Part shown: in pieces, positions 42,407 to 51,719 of the stretch
Layout of the letters: each line of letters opens with the position of its first letter
Numbering within the stretch: position 1 is the stretch's first letter
Assembly: GCA_028818375.1 (NCBI GenBank)
Contig: JAPPOB010000007.1
Location: 288,490-352,489, forward strand
Direction: 5' to 3'
Length of the DNA: 64,000 nt
From: Anaerolineaceae bacterium
GTDB taxonomy: Bacteria > Chloroflexota > Anaerolineae > Aggregatilineales > Phototrophicaceae
Notes under the pieces: model-generated
The model's database searches: none
Told to the model about the DNA's origin: nothing
The model's input: only the letters and a program-made list of their open reading frames with translations
Position numbers and translations under genes: made by a program

Positions 42407-44095
42407 GTGCCTCAGAAAACCTTTCCGCCCTCGCGGGCCCCGCAGTTCCGCTTCGCCGACACGCTGGAGGAGCAGGAACGCCAGCTGGCGAGCAACCCGC
42501 TTATGCGGCGCATGCAGGCGGCGCGGCGCGCAAAGGCGGACGACCCCTGGCGCCCGCTCTATCACTACGTCAACCCGGAAAACACGCTCAACGACCCCAA
42601 CGGCCTGTGCTTCTGGCAGGGGCGCTGGCACCTCTTCTACCAGGCCGTGCCGCCGGAGGAAACGCGCCAGCACTGGGGCCACGCCGTCAGTGATGACCTG
42701 ATCCACTGGCGCGACCTGCCCTACGCCCTCCATCCGGGGCCGGAGGACCGCTGCTATTCCGGCACGGCGCTGGTCGAGGAGGAGCGCGTCGTCGCCATCT
42801 ATCATGGCGTCCGCTACGGCAACATGGTGGCCACGGCCCGCGATCCGCTGCTGCTGAACTGGGAGAAGCTGCCGGACAACCCCGTCATCCCCTTCGCCGG
42901 CGCGGACGATGCGCCCCCACCCTACGGCGTCTTCGATCCCTGCATCTGGTCCGCCGACGGCGCATACTACGCCCTCGCCGGGGGGATCATTCCCGGCCAA
43001 CGCGAAGGCAGGTACAGCGCCACGGACTACCTCTTTCGCTCGCAGGACCTGCGAACCTGGGAGTACCTCCACCCCTTCATCGAGGGCGACCGCTTCACGG
43101 TCCCGGGCGATGACGGCGCCTGCCCCTATTTCTGGCCGCTCGGCGACCGCCATATTCTGCTTTTCTTCAGCCACATGAGCGGTGGCCAGTACTGGCTCGG
43201 CGACTATGACCGGCAGCGCCAGAAGTTCGTCGTCGACGCGCACGGCCGCTGTAATTTCGGCGCCACCTTCCCCGCCGGGGTCCACGCGCCCACCGCCGCG
43301 CCCGACCGCGAGGGCGGCGTCATCGTGATGTTCAACATGAACCCCGGCAAACCCACCTACCGCATGAACGACTACCTGGGGGATTTCTTCGGCGACCAAG
43401 GCGGGCAAGACGACGACCCGGGCCAGGCTGCGCGTCACTGGGACCAGATTTTGACGCTGCCGCGGCGTCTGACGCTGCGCAACCCTCACGAACTCAACAT
43501 CGAACCCGCCGGCGACATCGAGTCCCTGCGCCATGACCACCGGCTCATGGGCCCGGGCGTCCTGCCCGAGAACCGCGATCTCCTGCTCGACGACATCCGG
43601 GGCAACGCCATCGAGTTGCAGGTCACCTTCGACCCCAAACAGTCGTCGATGGTCGAGGTCGACGTGCTGCGCTCGCCGCAGCGCGAGGAATGCACGCGCA
43701 TCTGTTTCTTCAACAAGCGCGGTTTCCGTTACCGCCAGCCTCACGCCGACGACCCGCACGCCCATCGCGTCATGTCGACGATGCTTTCAGATCCGGTGCG
43801 CCACGAGAGCATCATCTCGATCGATACCTCCCTGGCATCGACGCTGCCCGACGCGCTGTCGCGGCCGCCCGAGTCGGCGCCGGTCTTCATTGAAGCCGGC
43901 GAGCCGGTGCGGCTGCGCATCTTCGTCGACCGCAGCATCGTCGAGGTCTTTGTCAACGACAGGCAATGCCTCGCGCTGCGGGTCTATCCCGGACGCGCGG
44001 ACAGCACAGGCGTCTCGCTGCTGTCCCGCGGGCAGGATGCGGAACTTCTCGCGCTCGATTGCTGGCAGATGAGGAGTGTCTACGATCCGGCGTAG
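42407..44095 (+). CDS. Glycoside hydrolase family 32-like protein, acid/base Glu missing
   Basis: 562 residues from GTG 42407, with GAAGGAG 8 bases upstream. N-terminal five-bladed propeller motifs: NDPNG (nucleophile Asp) near residue 62, SDDLIHW, YSGTAL, ATARDPLLLNW (transition-state RDP), then a block that should read WECPDF but here reads DGACPYFW, so the Glu acid/base is replaced by Ala. The C-terminal beta sandwich ends RLRIFVDRSIVEVFVND, as in invertases and levanases. GH32 enzymes cleave beta-fructosides; this one may act differently, use another residue, or be a binding protein. No PTS or sucrose permease is adjacent. Confidence 0.85.
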   Translation: MPQKTFPPSRAPQFRFADTLEEQERQLASNPLMRRMQAARRAKADDPWRPLYHYVNPENTLNDPNGLCFWQGRWHLFYQAVPPEETRQHWGHAVSDDLIHWRDLPYALHPGPEDRCYSGTALVEEERVVAIYHGVRYGNMVATARDPLLLNWEKLPDNPVIPFAGADDAPPPYGVFDPCIWSADGAYYALAGGIIPGQREGRYSATDYLFRSQDLRTWEYLHPFIEGDRFTVPGDDGACPYFWPLGDRHILLFFSHMSGGQYWLGDYDRQRQKFVVDAHGRCNFGATFPAGVHAPTAAPDREGGVIVMFNMNPGKPTYRMNDYLGDFFGDQGGQDDDPGQAARHWDQILTLPRRLTLRNPHELNIEPAGDIESLRHDHRLMGPGVLPENRDLLLDDIRGNAIELQVTFDPKQSSMVEVDVLRSPQREECTRICFFNKRGFRYRQPHADDPHAHRVMSTMLSDPVRHESIISIDTSLASTLPDALSRPPESAPVFIEAGEPVRLRIFVDRSIVEVFVNDRQCLALRVYPGRADSTGVSLLSRGQDAELLALDCWQMRSVYDPA

Positions 44096-44109
44096 CGCCG
44101 GCGCGCCTT

Positions 44110-44367
44110 TCAGCGCTTCAGGGGCAGCATAAACAAGAGGAGATGCCAGAGGGCCTGGCCGCCATGGCGCAGCCGGCTGCGCAGCCCGGCGCCGGGATGC
44201 ATACCTTTCACCTTGTGCAGCGCGTTGCGGGGGTCCAGCATCCAGATAACGCTGCTCGCCAGCGTCACCAGCGACACCAGGCCGATCACTTCGGTGGGCT
44301 TGTTAAGGGCGCTCGCGCCGGCGTCCGTAAACTGTTTCAGCGCGGCCGTCGCGCAACCTACACACAT
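44110..44367 (-). CDS. Small membrane protein with N-terminal CxxC
   Basis: 85 residues. It starts MCVGCATAALKQF, with a CVGC pair, then one clear hydrophobic helix (EVIGLVSLVTLASSVIWML). A basic segment ends in a second short hydrophobic run (LWHLLLFMLPL). The CxxC could bind a metal or be redox-active. The family is not recognised. It follows htpG on the same strand, counted leftward, but is separated by 47 bases and by the convergent GH32 gene on its other side. Confidence 0.5.
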   Translation of the reverse strand: MCVGCATAALKQFTDAGASALNKPTEVIGLVSLVTLASSVIWMLDPRNALHKVKGMHPGAGLRSRLRHGGQALWHLLLFMLPLKR

Positions 44368-44414
44368 GGGTCGTCTCTCCAGGGCATCCTTGCCAGCGCC
44401 CGCACCACGCTACC

Positions 44415-46394
44415 TTACCCGCTGTCAGGGGACTCGTCAAACGCCTCGTCATCCGCTGCAGTTGCGGCAACATCTACAGCGCTTTCCCTGTCGGCCTTCG
44501 GCGTTTTGTCCTGGCCGGAGACCGCGCCGCCCGTGGCCGCCTCCATCAGCAGCAGCAGGCGATCGGTCATGGCGGCCGGGTCCGGGTGCAGGCCATCCTG
44601 CAGCAGCGCCGTTTCGTAAAGCTGTTCGATGGTCGCGTCGATCAGGGGGTCCTGGGGGCGCGTCGCCAGCATGCCGCCCAGGTTGTGCAGCAGGGCGTGA
44701 CGCGGGTTCAGTTCCAGGGTCCGCACCGGCAGTTCCACCTCGCGCTCCAGCAGGCGGTTGACGCGATAGAGGTAGCGTTCCTGGGCGCCCTCAACGCTGA
44801 CCAGGCGGGCCGGGCTGTCCACCAGGCTGTGGCCGGCGCGCACCTCCTGCACGCGTTCGCCCAGCACGGCCCGGAACCGCGCCTGCAAGGCGTCGAAGTC
44901 GCTTTCGCCCAGGGCCTCCCCCTGTTCATCTTCCGTTTCATCGCCCGCGTCGCCGATGCCCTCCAGATCGATGTCGGCCTCGTCCACGTTGCGCAAACGA
45001 TGCTCTCCGTAACTCTCCAGACCCATGAGCATGAAGGGATCGACGGGGTCGATGAAGTAGAGCACCTCAATGCCACGGCGGCGGAAAGCGTCGAGATGCG
45101 GGCTGCGACGCGCGCTGTGCATGTCCTCACCGAGGATGTAGTAGATGTCCGTCTGTCCCTGCGCCAGGCGCCCCGCGTAGTCCTGCAGGCTGTGCCAGCT
45201 GGCCGCATCGTCATCGCGCGTGCTGTTGAAGAAGAGCAGCGCCTCCAGCGCTTCGCGTTCCTCCTCGCTCACCGCCAGACCCTGCCTGAAGTAGCGGCCG
45301 AACACCTGCCAGAGTTCGAGGTAGCGCTCGCGCTCTTTCTCAGCCATGCGCTTCAGTTCGCCCAGCAGGCGGCGCGTCAGGGTCTGTTTCAGGCGCGCCA
45401 TGACGCGCGTGGCCTGCACACTCTCGCGACTGACGCTGAGCGGCAGGTCCTCGCTGTCGACCACGCCCACGACGAACTGCAGCCACTCCGGCAGCAGATC
45501 GGTGGTGGCCTCCTCGATGAGGACCTTGCGCGCGTAAAGTTTCAGGCCCGGCTCGCGTTGCATGCCGAGCAGGTTCGGTCCGTCACCCTGCGGCACGTAA
45601 AGCAGCGCGTAGAACTGCAGCGGCACGTCGGCGCGGACGTGCAGATGCGCGCGCGGCTCGCCGAAGTCCAGCGTCAGCGTGCGATAGAACTCGCCGTACT
45701 GGTCCGCGCTGATGTCGCGCGCGCCCTGCCGCCAGAGCGCGGTCTGGCGGTTGGTCGCTTCTTCGTCATCGCCGACGAAGATCGGAAAGGCGATGTAGTC
45801 CGAGTGACGGCGAATGACGTCCTTCAGGCGGAAGGGCTTGAGAAACTCCTGCGCGTCATCCCGCAGCGTGATGATGACGTCCGTGCCGCGGCGCTCGCGT
45901 TCCGCCTCCTCAATCGTCCAGGTCTCGTCGCCGCCCGATTCCCAGGCCCAGGCGCGCTCGTCCGGCCGATGCGAGCGCGAGACCACGCGCACGCGCTGCG
46001 CCACCATAAAAACCGAGTAGAAGCCGACGCCGAACTGCCCGATGACGTCCTGCGCCGCCCCGTTGCCCTCCTGCATGGCGGCGACGAAGGCCTTCGCGCC
46101 GCTGTGGGCGATCACGCCGAGGTTTTGCTCCATGTCCGCCCGCGCCATACCAATGCCGTTGTCGCTGACGGTCAGGGTGCCGGCTTCCTCGTCCATGGCG
46201 AGGCGGATTTCCGGTTCCGCGTCGGCGTCGAGCATGTCGTGCTGCGTCAGCTGCTCGAATTGCGCCCGGTTGAGGGCGTCGGAGGCATTGGAGAGCAGTT
46301 CGCGCAGGAAGATCTCGCGCTCGGTGTAGAGCGAATGCACGAGAATATCCAGCAGTTGACGGATCTCCGCCTGAAAGGCGCGGGGTTCAGCCAT
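44415..46394 (-). CDS. htpG: Molecular chaperone HtpG (Hsp90)
   Basis: 659 residues. GHKL ATPase domain with LRELLSNASDALNR (Mg/ATP Asn), DNGIGM and GQFGVGFYS. The middle domain has the catalytic Arg loop region (VVDSEDLPLSVSRESVQ). The C-terminal dimerisation domain contains RHALLHNLG. It is slightly longer than E. coli HtpG (624), from an acidic insertion near residue 495 (GDETEDEQGEAL) and a C-terminal extension. The ATG at 46394 is preceded by AGGAGTGA. It refolds and remodels client proteins under stress. A TACAAA element at 46431-46436 (minus strand) is the likely -10. Confidence 0.95.
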   Translation of the reverse strand: MAEPRAFQAEIRQLLDILVHSLYTEREIFLRELLSNASDALNRAQFEQLTQHDMLDADAEPEIRLAMDEEAGTLTVSDNGIGMARADMEQNLGVIAHSGAKAFVAAMQEGNGAAQDVIGQFGVGFYSVFMVAQRVRVVSRSHRPDERAWAWESGGDETWTIEEAERERRGTDVIITLRDDAQEFLKPFRLKDVIRRHSDYIAFPIFVGDDEEATNRQTALWRQGARDISADQYGEFYRTLTLDFGEPRAHLHVRADVPLQFYALLYVPQGDGPNLLGMQREPGLKLYARKVLIEEATTDLLPEWLQFVVGVVDSEDLPLSVSRESVQATRVMARLKQTLTRRLLGELKRMAEKERERYLELWQVFGRYFRQGLAVSEEEREALEALLFFNSTRDDDAASWHSLQDYAGRLAQGQTDIYYILGEDMHSARRSPHLDAFRRRGIEVLYFIDPVDPFMLMGLESYGEHRLRNVDEADIDLEGIGDAGDETEDEQGEALGESDFDALQARFRAVLGERVQEVRAGHSLVDSPARLVSVEGAQERYLYRVNRLLEREVELPVRTLELNPRHALLHNLGGMLATRPQDPLIDATIEQLYETALLQDGLHPDPAAMTDRLLLLMEAATGGAVSGQDKTPKADRESAVDVAATAADDEAFDESPDSG

Positions 46395-46534
46395 CCGGGT
46401 CACTCCTGTTTCCATTTTCGCCAAAGTGTTTTTGTACCACAGATCGACGCCTCTGTGACCTGGCAGTCGCCCGCCCAAGGGGGACGCCGTATCGTGTACA
46501 ATGGCGGGCAGTGTCCGTCACACAGGGGGCAGCC

Positions 46535-46963
46535 ATGGCAGCAGCGCAGAGCGCGCGGGCGCAACGTCTGCGCGACGCCGGTTATCGCCTGACGCAGCCG
46601 CGTCTGGCGGTGCTGGAGGCGCTGGAGCGTTCCCGCGGCCACGTCACCTCCGCCGAGTTGCTGGAGATGACGCCCGGGGTCGGCCGCGCCAGCGTCTACC
46701 GCGCCCTGGAGCTCTTCACGCGCCTCGCCATCATTCGCCCCGCCTGGCTCCACGACAGCACGACGCCCAGCTACCTGCTGCTGCCCGACGGTCATCATCA
46801 TCACATTCTCTGCACCCATTGCGACCGCATCATCGAGTTTGACGACTGCCAGCTTGAGCCACTCCAGCGCGAACTGGAAAGCCGTTATGGCATGCGGCTG
46901 CGCGGCCATTTGCTGGAATTCTACGGCCACTGCCCCGACTGCGCCGACACGACGGAGGGATGA
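46535..46963 (+). CDS. Fur-family transcriptional regulator
   Basis: 142 residues. Winged helix with YRLTQPRLAVLEAL and ASVYRALELF, then the metal-sensing HHHHILCTHCDRIIEFDD, and two CxxC structural zinc sites (CTHC and CPDC). It could be Fur, PerR or Zur; the HHHH run before ILCTHC is compatible with Fur or Zur. The ATG at 46535 has AGGGGGC upstream, and TACAAT (46497-46502) is a likely -10. The stop overlaps the start of the glycosyltransferase gene (46960-46963), which suggests a coupled transcript, an odd pairing. Confidence 0.9.
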   Translation: MAAAQSARAQRLRDAGYRLTQPRLAVLEALERSRGHVTSAELLEMTPGVGRASVYRALELFTRLAIIRPAWLHDSTTPSYLLLPDGHHHHILCTHCDRIIEFDDCQLEPLQRELESRYGMRLRGHLLEFYGHCPDCADTTEG

Positions 46964-48111
46964 GGGCGCGCATGCACGTCGCCCTCAATGGCTGGTTCTG
47001 GCAACAGCCGCACAGCGGCAGCGGCCAGTATCTGCGCCAGTTGTTGCGCGCCCTGACGCAATTGCCCGCGCCGCCACAACTGACCCTGGTGCTGCCTCCC
47101 GGCGTTCCCGCCGGCGGGGACCTGCCGGCCGGCGTCGCCACGCTGCACCCACCTGGCCGCGGCGGACGCCTGGGCAAGCTGCTCTTCGAGCAACAGACCT
47201 TCCCGCGGGCAGTGGCTTCCTGCCGCGCCGACATCGCCCACGTGCCCTACCACGGCGCCCCCCTGCGCTCTCCGGCGCCGCTGGTCACTTCCGTTCTGGA
47301 CGTGGTGGCGCTGGTCATTCCGGACTACGCGCGACGCCTGCCGGCGCGGCTCTATACGGCGCTCGTCAGCGCCGGCGCCCGCGGCTCCTCGCAGGTCATC
47401 ACGCTCTCGCACGCCTCCAAAATCGACATCGAAGAGCATCTCGGACTTCCCGACGAGCGCATCACCGTGACCTGGCTGGCGCCCGACGCCAACTGTCACC
47501 CACGTCTGGGCGCCGAGCGCGACGAGGCCCTGCGCGCCCGCTACAACTTGCCGGAACGTTACGTCTTCGCCATCGGCGGCTTCGATCTGCGCAAGCAGTT
47601 CAAACAGTTGCTGCTGGCCTGGTCCTGGGTCGCGCAGGCCGAGGGCGCCGACTGCACCCTGGTCATCGCCGGCCACGAGCCCGTCTGGCACGCGCCGCTT
47701 TTCCCGGACCTGCGCGCCTACGCCATCGAGCTGGGGATCAGCGACCACATCCTGTGGCTCGGCGAGATTGCCGAGCAGGACAAACCGGCCCTCTACCGCA
47801 TGGCCCGCGTCTTCGCCTTTCCCAGTCGCTACGAGGGCTTCGGTCTGCCCGTGCTCGAGGCCATGGCCTGCGGCACGCCGGTCGTCGCCAACGAGATTTC
47901 CTGCCTGCCCGAACTGGTGGAGGACGGCGCCTTCCTCGTCGAGCCGGGCAACGCCCGCGCCATGGCCGGCGCCATCATCGCCCTGCTCAATCAGGAACCC
48001 CTGCGCCAGGCGCAGCGCAACGCCGGTCTGGCGCGCGCCACCCACTTCAGTTGGCGCCGCACGGCGCAGCAGACCCTCGCCGTCTACGAGCGCGCGCTGG
48101 CCCCGTCCTAA
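46960..48111 (+). CDS. GT4-family glycosyltransferase
   Basis: 383 residues, GT-B fold. N-terminal NGWFWQQPHSGSGQYLRQLL acceptor side. The C-terminal nucleotide-sugar-binding domain has FAIGGFDLRKQFKQLLLAW, then FPSRYEGFGLPVLEAMACGTPVV, the E-x7-E retaining-enzyme motif. It transfers a sugar from a nucleotide donor to a lipid or polysaccharide acceptor at the cytoplasmic face of the membrane. It starts inside the fur-like stop. The last bases overlap the convergent UPF0173 gene by 4. Confidence 0.88.
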   Translation: MRARMHVALNGWFWQQPHSGSGQYLRQLLRALTQLPAPPQLTLVLPPGVPAGGDLPAGVATLHPPGRGGRLGKLLFEQQTFPRAVASCRADIAHVPYHGAPLRSPAPLVTSVLDVVALVIPDYARRLPARLYTALVSAGARGSSQVITLSHASKIDIEEHLGLPDERITVTWLAPDANCHPRLGAERDEALRARYNLPERYVFAIGGFDLRKQFKQLLLAWSWVAQAEGADCTLVIAGHEPVWHAPLFPDLRAYAIELGISDHILWLGEIAEQDKPALYRMARVFAFPSRYEGFGLPVLEAMACGTPVVANEISCLPELVEDGAFLVEPGNARAMAGAIIALLNQEPLRQAQRNAGLARATHFSWRRTAQQTLAVYERALAPS

Positions 48112-48791
48112 AGGCTGTGCGACTCGCCGGGCTGCAGCACGAGCGGCTCGGTGTCCGTCTCCCGACGCACCCTTTCGGCCCAAGCGCCCACGTCGACGGC
48201 CACCAGGTCAAAGGTGTTGTAGTGCATCGGCACCGCCAGACGCGGCTTGAGCAACTGCAGCGCCGTCACGGCGTCGTCCGGCCCCATCGTGAAGTTATCG
48301 CCGATGGGCAGAAAGGCCACGTCCAGACCGCCCGCGCCGATCAACTGCATGTCGGAAAACAGCGCCGTGTCGCCGGCGAGGTAGAGCCGCTGACCCCCCG
48401 TCGTCGTGAAGACGAAGCCATTGGGGTTGCCGCCATAGCTGCCATCCGGGAACGACGAACTGTGAAAGGCGATGGTCTGCCGCGCGTGCACGAAGCCGAA
48501 ATCGCGGCCGCCGCCGGAATTCAGCGGATGCGCATTGAGCCCCTTCCCTCCCGCCCAGGTCGCGATCTCAACGTTGGCGACCACCGTCGCCCCGCTGCGC
48601 GCCGCCACTGACTCCAGATCGGCGACGTGATCGCTGTGCGCGTGCGTCACGAAAATCAGTTCCGGGTTCAGACTGTCCGGATTCACGTCGGTCGCCGGGT
48701 TGTCGGTGATAAAGGGATCCAGCAGAGTCTCATGCCCGTCGAAGTGGAACACAAAGGTGCCATGCCCTATCCAGGTGAAAGAAACGCCCAT
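48108..48791 (-). CDS. UPF0173-type metal-dependent hydrolase
   Basis: 227 residues, the usual length for UPF0173. Metallo-beta-lactamase fold with GHGTFVFHFDG, LLDPFIT, the metal motif THAHSDHVAD, LAGDTALFSDMQLIG (Asp ligand) and VPMHYNTFD (final His). Probably hydrolyses a phosphodiester or lactone; the substrate is unknown. The ATG at 48791 has a strong GGGAGG. It diverges from the ABC-F gene across the DnaA-box-rich region. Confidence 0.9.
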   Translation of the reverse strand: MGVSFTWIGHGTFVFHFDGHETLLDPFITDNPATDVNPDSLNPELIFVTHAHSDHVADLESVAARSGATVVANVEIATWAGGKGLNAHPLNSGGGRDFGFVHARQTIAFHSSSFPDGSYGGNPNGFVFTTTGGQRLYLAGDTALFSDMQLIGAGGLDVAFLPIGDNFTMGPDDAVTALQLLKPRLAVPMHYNTFDLVAVDVGAWAERVRRETDTEPLVLQPGESHSL

Positions 48792-48859
48792 GAAACTACC
48801 TCCCTTTCTGCGAGGAGTGTCGGCGACTGGCCTGTCGCAAAACCTTCCTGTCGAGTGTT

Positions 48860-49190
48860 CATTGTATTTAAAGATAATAGTAACAGCAGGGTCTGTCGAA
48901 GATGTGCAAAAGTGCGGCACTGCGCTGTGCCGGGGGATGATTTATCGCAGGTTTTGGTCTCAAATCACAGATTATTTACATATATCCCTGTTTATCCCCG
49001 GCGATATCGCAGGTCGGGCGCAAGAGGCTGTGCAAAACTGCCTGTGCACAAGGGCGACGACTATGCACACTGTGTATAACTCCGGCCTCAACTGTGCACA
49101 GGCGGGCAATAATACACAGCGATAGAAACGACTTATGAACAGGTACAGGCAGCTTTTTGGCAGGTTATCGACAGGTTGTGCACAGCGGGT
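48860..49190. other. Candidate replication origin (DnaA-box cluster)
   Basis: In the 496-base gap between 48791 and 49288 I find one exact DnaA box (TGTGTATAA, 49071-49079) and eight with a single mismatch to TTATNCACA or its complement. These are at 48903, 48972, 49029, 49043, 49110, 49133, 49165 and 49176. AT-rich stretches at 48861-48884 and 48971-48996 could serve as unwinding regions. Base composition is far below the surrounding GC. dnaA and dnaN are not in the window. Confidence 0.6.
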
Positions 49191-49287
49191 TTGCGAAAAA
49201 TCGGGGTAAACCTGCGAAAAGTTGGGATAAGACGTCCGGAGCCCATGCTATACTGCCGGGCCGATTCCCCCTTGTGGCGAGGTGTGG

Positions 49288-51162
49288 ATGTCGCTGCTGA
49301 GCGCCGCCAGGCTGGCCTGTTCCTTCGCGGCGGATGAAATTTTCGCGGACGTCAACGTGGAGATCGCGCGCGGGGCGCGCATCGCGCTGGTGGGGCCCAA
49401 TGGCGCGGGCAAGACGACCCTGTTGCGCGTGCTCTACGGGCTGGAGGCGGCGGAGGCGGGCAGGGTCCGCGTGGCGGGCGGGACGCGGATTGGCTATCTG
49501 CCGCAGCGGCCGGAGCTGGCGGGTGCGCACAGTCTTGAGACGGAGGCGCGGCGCGGCTTGCGCGAACTGGAAGGGCAGGCGGCGCGTCTGGCGGCGCTGG
49601 AAGCGACCATGGAAGACCCGCAGCGGCGCAAGGCAGCGCTGGCGCAATACGGGCCCCTGCAGGAAGACTTCGAGCGGGCGGGTGGCTATACTCGTGAGAG
49701 CCGCTTGCGGATGGTGTTGCGTGGTGTGGGTTTCGCGGGGAGGGATTTCGCGCGCCCGTTGACGCAGCTCTCGGGCGGCGAAAAGACGCGCGCGAATCTG
49801 GCGCGATTGCTGCTGCAGGCGCCGGACCTGCTGCTGCTGGACGAACCCACCAACCACCTGGACATTGAGGCGATCGCCTGGCTGGAAAACTGGCTGCGTT
49901 CCTTTGTCGGCGCCGTGTTGCTGGTCAACCACGACCGCTGGTTCATGGACCAGTTCGCGCAACAGATCTGGGAACTTGAGGGGGGTCGCCTGGGCGTTTA
50001 CCGCGGAAACTACAGCCACTACGCCCGCCAGCGCGACGAGCGCCGGCAGCGACTTTGGCTGGAGTACGAGGCGCAGCAGGAACGCATTGCGAAGGATGAA
50101 GCCTTCATTCGCAAACACATGGGCAGTCGCCTGACCGCGCAGGCCAGAGGTCGACAGAAGCGCCTGGCGACGCTCGAGAAGCGCGGTCTGCGGCGGGAAC
50201 GCCCGCCTGGCGAACGCCGGCGGATGGGTCTGGACATGGGGGAGACGCAGCGCAGCGGCGATGAGGTGCTGATCACGCGGGACCTGCTGCTGGGCTATCC
50301 CGATGATAACCTGCCGCTGCTGCGCGTGCCGGATATCACCCTGCGGCGGGGCGAGGTGGCGGCGCTGGTCGGGCCCAACGGCGTGGGCAAGAGCGCCTTT
50401 CTCAAGACCATCACCGGGCAACTGGCGCCACTGGCGGGCAGCCTGCGCCTGGGGGCCGCGGTGCAGGCCGGCTACTTCGCCCAGGCCCATGAGAACCTGC
50501 GCGAGGACCGCTCGATCCTTGACGAGATTCTGGAGCGCCGTCCCCTGAAGGTCAGTGAAGCGCGTGACCTGCTGGGTCGCTATCTGTTCAGCGGTGACGA
50601 CGTCTTTCGGCGGGTCGATACGCTAAGTGGTGGCGAACGGGGCCGGCTGGCGCTGGCGCTGCTGGCGCTGGCGGGAGCCAACCTGCTGCTGCTGGACGAG
50701 CCGAGCAACCATCTCGACATCGACAGTCAGGACGTGCTGCAGCAGGTGCTGGAGCAGTTCGGCGGGACGGTGCTGCTGGTCAGCCACGACCGTTGGCTGA
50801 TTGATGCTCTGGCGACGCAATTGTGGATCGCGTCAGCGGGCGAGATCAGGCTGTATGACGGCAGCTGGACGGAGTACCGGCGGGCGCAGGAGGCGAGCGC
50901 CAGTTTGCCTGTGAACGGGGGCGCCGCGCCGCCGCGCCGTCGCAAGGAGCGACCGGGCGGCGGAAAAAGGAAACAGCGCGCGCTGGAACTGGAAGCGCGC
51001 ATTGATGAGCTTGAGCAGCGCCAGTCCCGGCTGACAGCGGCGATCGAGGAGGCCGGCCGCGACGGTCAGGCGGAACGGGTGGCGGAGCTGGGGGCGCAGT
51101 GGGCGGAGGCTGAGGCGGCGCTGGAAACCGCGCTGACGGAATGGAGTGCGTTGGCCGACTGA
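49288..51162 (+). CDS. ABC-F family ATPase (ribosome-associated)
   Basis: 624 residues, two fused ABC domains with no membrane segment. Domain 1 has GPNGAGKTT, LSGGEKTRANLA and LLLLDEPTNHLD. A charged linker with KHMGSRLTAQARGRQKRL is the P-site tRNA interaction region typical of ABC-F proteins. Domain 2 has GPNGVGKSA, LSGGERGRLALA and LLLLDEPSNHLD. The C-terminus is a coiled-coil-like extension. ABC-F proteins act on ribosomes in translation quality control or antibiotic resistance; the exact subtype is not clear. TATACT at 49249-49254 is the likely -10. It lies beside the DnaA-box cluster. Confidence 0.92.
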   Translation: MSLLSAARLACSFAADEIFADVNVEIARGARIALVGPNGAGKTTLLRVLYGLEAAEAGRVRVAGGTRIGYLPQRPELAGAHSLETEARRGLRELEGQAARLAALEATMEDPQRRKAALAQYGPLQEDFERAGGYTRESRLRMVLRGVGFAGRDFARPLTQLSGGEKTRANLARLLLQAPDLLLLDEPTNHLDIEAIAWLENWLRSFVGAVLLVNHDRWFMDQFAQQIWELEGGRLGVYRGNYSHYARQRDERRQRLWLEYEAQQERIAKDEAFIRKHMGSRLTAQARGRQKRLATLEKRGLRRERPPGERRRMGLDMGETQRSGDEVLITRDLLLGYPDDNLPLLRVPDITLRRGEVAALVGPNGVGKSAFLKTITGQLAPLAGSLRLGAAVQAGYFAQAHENLREDRSILDEILERRPLKVSEARDLLGRYLFSGDDVFRRVDTLSGGERGRLALALLALAGANLLLLDEPSNHLDIDSQDVLQQVLEQFGGTVLLVSHDRWLIDALATQLWIASAGEIRLYDGSWTEYRRAQEASASLPVNGGAAPPRRRKERPGGGKRKQRALELEARIDELEQRQSRLTAAIEEAGRDGQAERVAELGAQWAEAEAALETALTEWSALAD

Positions 51163-51213
51163 CGGCCCGTCAATCCACTCCGTCCGCGCCTCAGCGATGA
51201 CGACGGAGAGGGG

Positions 51214-51414
51214 CTATTCGACGGGCAGACTGCCGAACTTGCCGTCCCAGTCGCTTTTGCTGACGAATTTGGTGAGGTTGCGGCCATCCCCGGTTTTGGC
51301 GCGGATGGCGTAACGCACCTGGCCGTTGCGGCCTTCGTAACTGGTGCGCGTGATGCCGCTTTCATCGATTTCAACACTGGTGCGGTTCTTCACATCATAG
51401 AAATTCTCGGCCAT
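51214..51414 (-). CDS. Small conserved hypothetical protein
   Basis: 66 residues. ENFYDVKNRTSVEIDESGITRTSYE is followed by VRYAIRAKTGDGRNLTKFVSKSDWD. The regular alternation suggests a small beta-sheet protein. GAAGAGGG lies about 8 bases before the ATG, so it is probably translated. It ends near the convergent ABC-F gene. I do not know its function. Confidence 0.6.
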   Translation of the reverse strand: MAENFYDVKNRTSVEIDESGITRTSYEGRNGQVRYAIRAKTGDGRNLTKFVSKSDWDGKFGSLPVE

Positions 51415-51719
51415 GTAACATGCCCTCTTCCATGGTAGCGGCGGGCGAAGGGTCTACCCGCCGTCGCGAGCGCGCCGTCGTTATACATGAAAAGCGCGCG
51501 CGGCGCAATTCGGGAATCGGCAGGCGTGGGAGAAGGCAGGCCGGAGACAGAGAGACACAAGTTGCGGAGTTGCGTAACGAACAACAACAAGACTGCTTGA
51601 CAGGTGCCAAAGAATGATACACACTGATTTTAGCAGGGTAGCTCGTTGCGTACCGAACGCCTTGGTGCCACCAAGGTTAGTAGAGCAGGTAGGTTACGTG
51701 GGGGCTACTCGCTTGTTCA
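51415..51719. other. Intergenic stretch, no gene seen
   Basis: It contains a consensus TTGACA at 51598-51603 without a matching -10 at 17 bases, and no open frame with coding character. Composition drops towards the AT-richer DUF3800 gene on its right. Confidence 0.5.
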
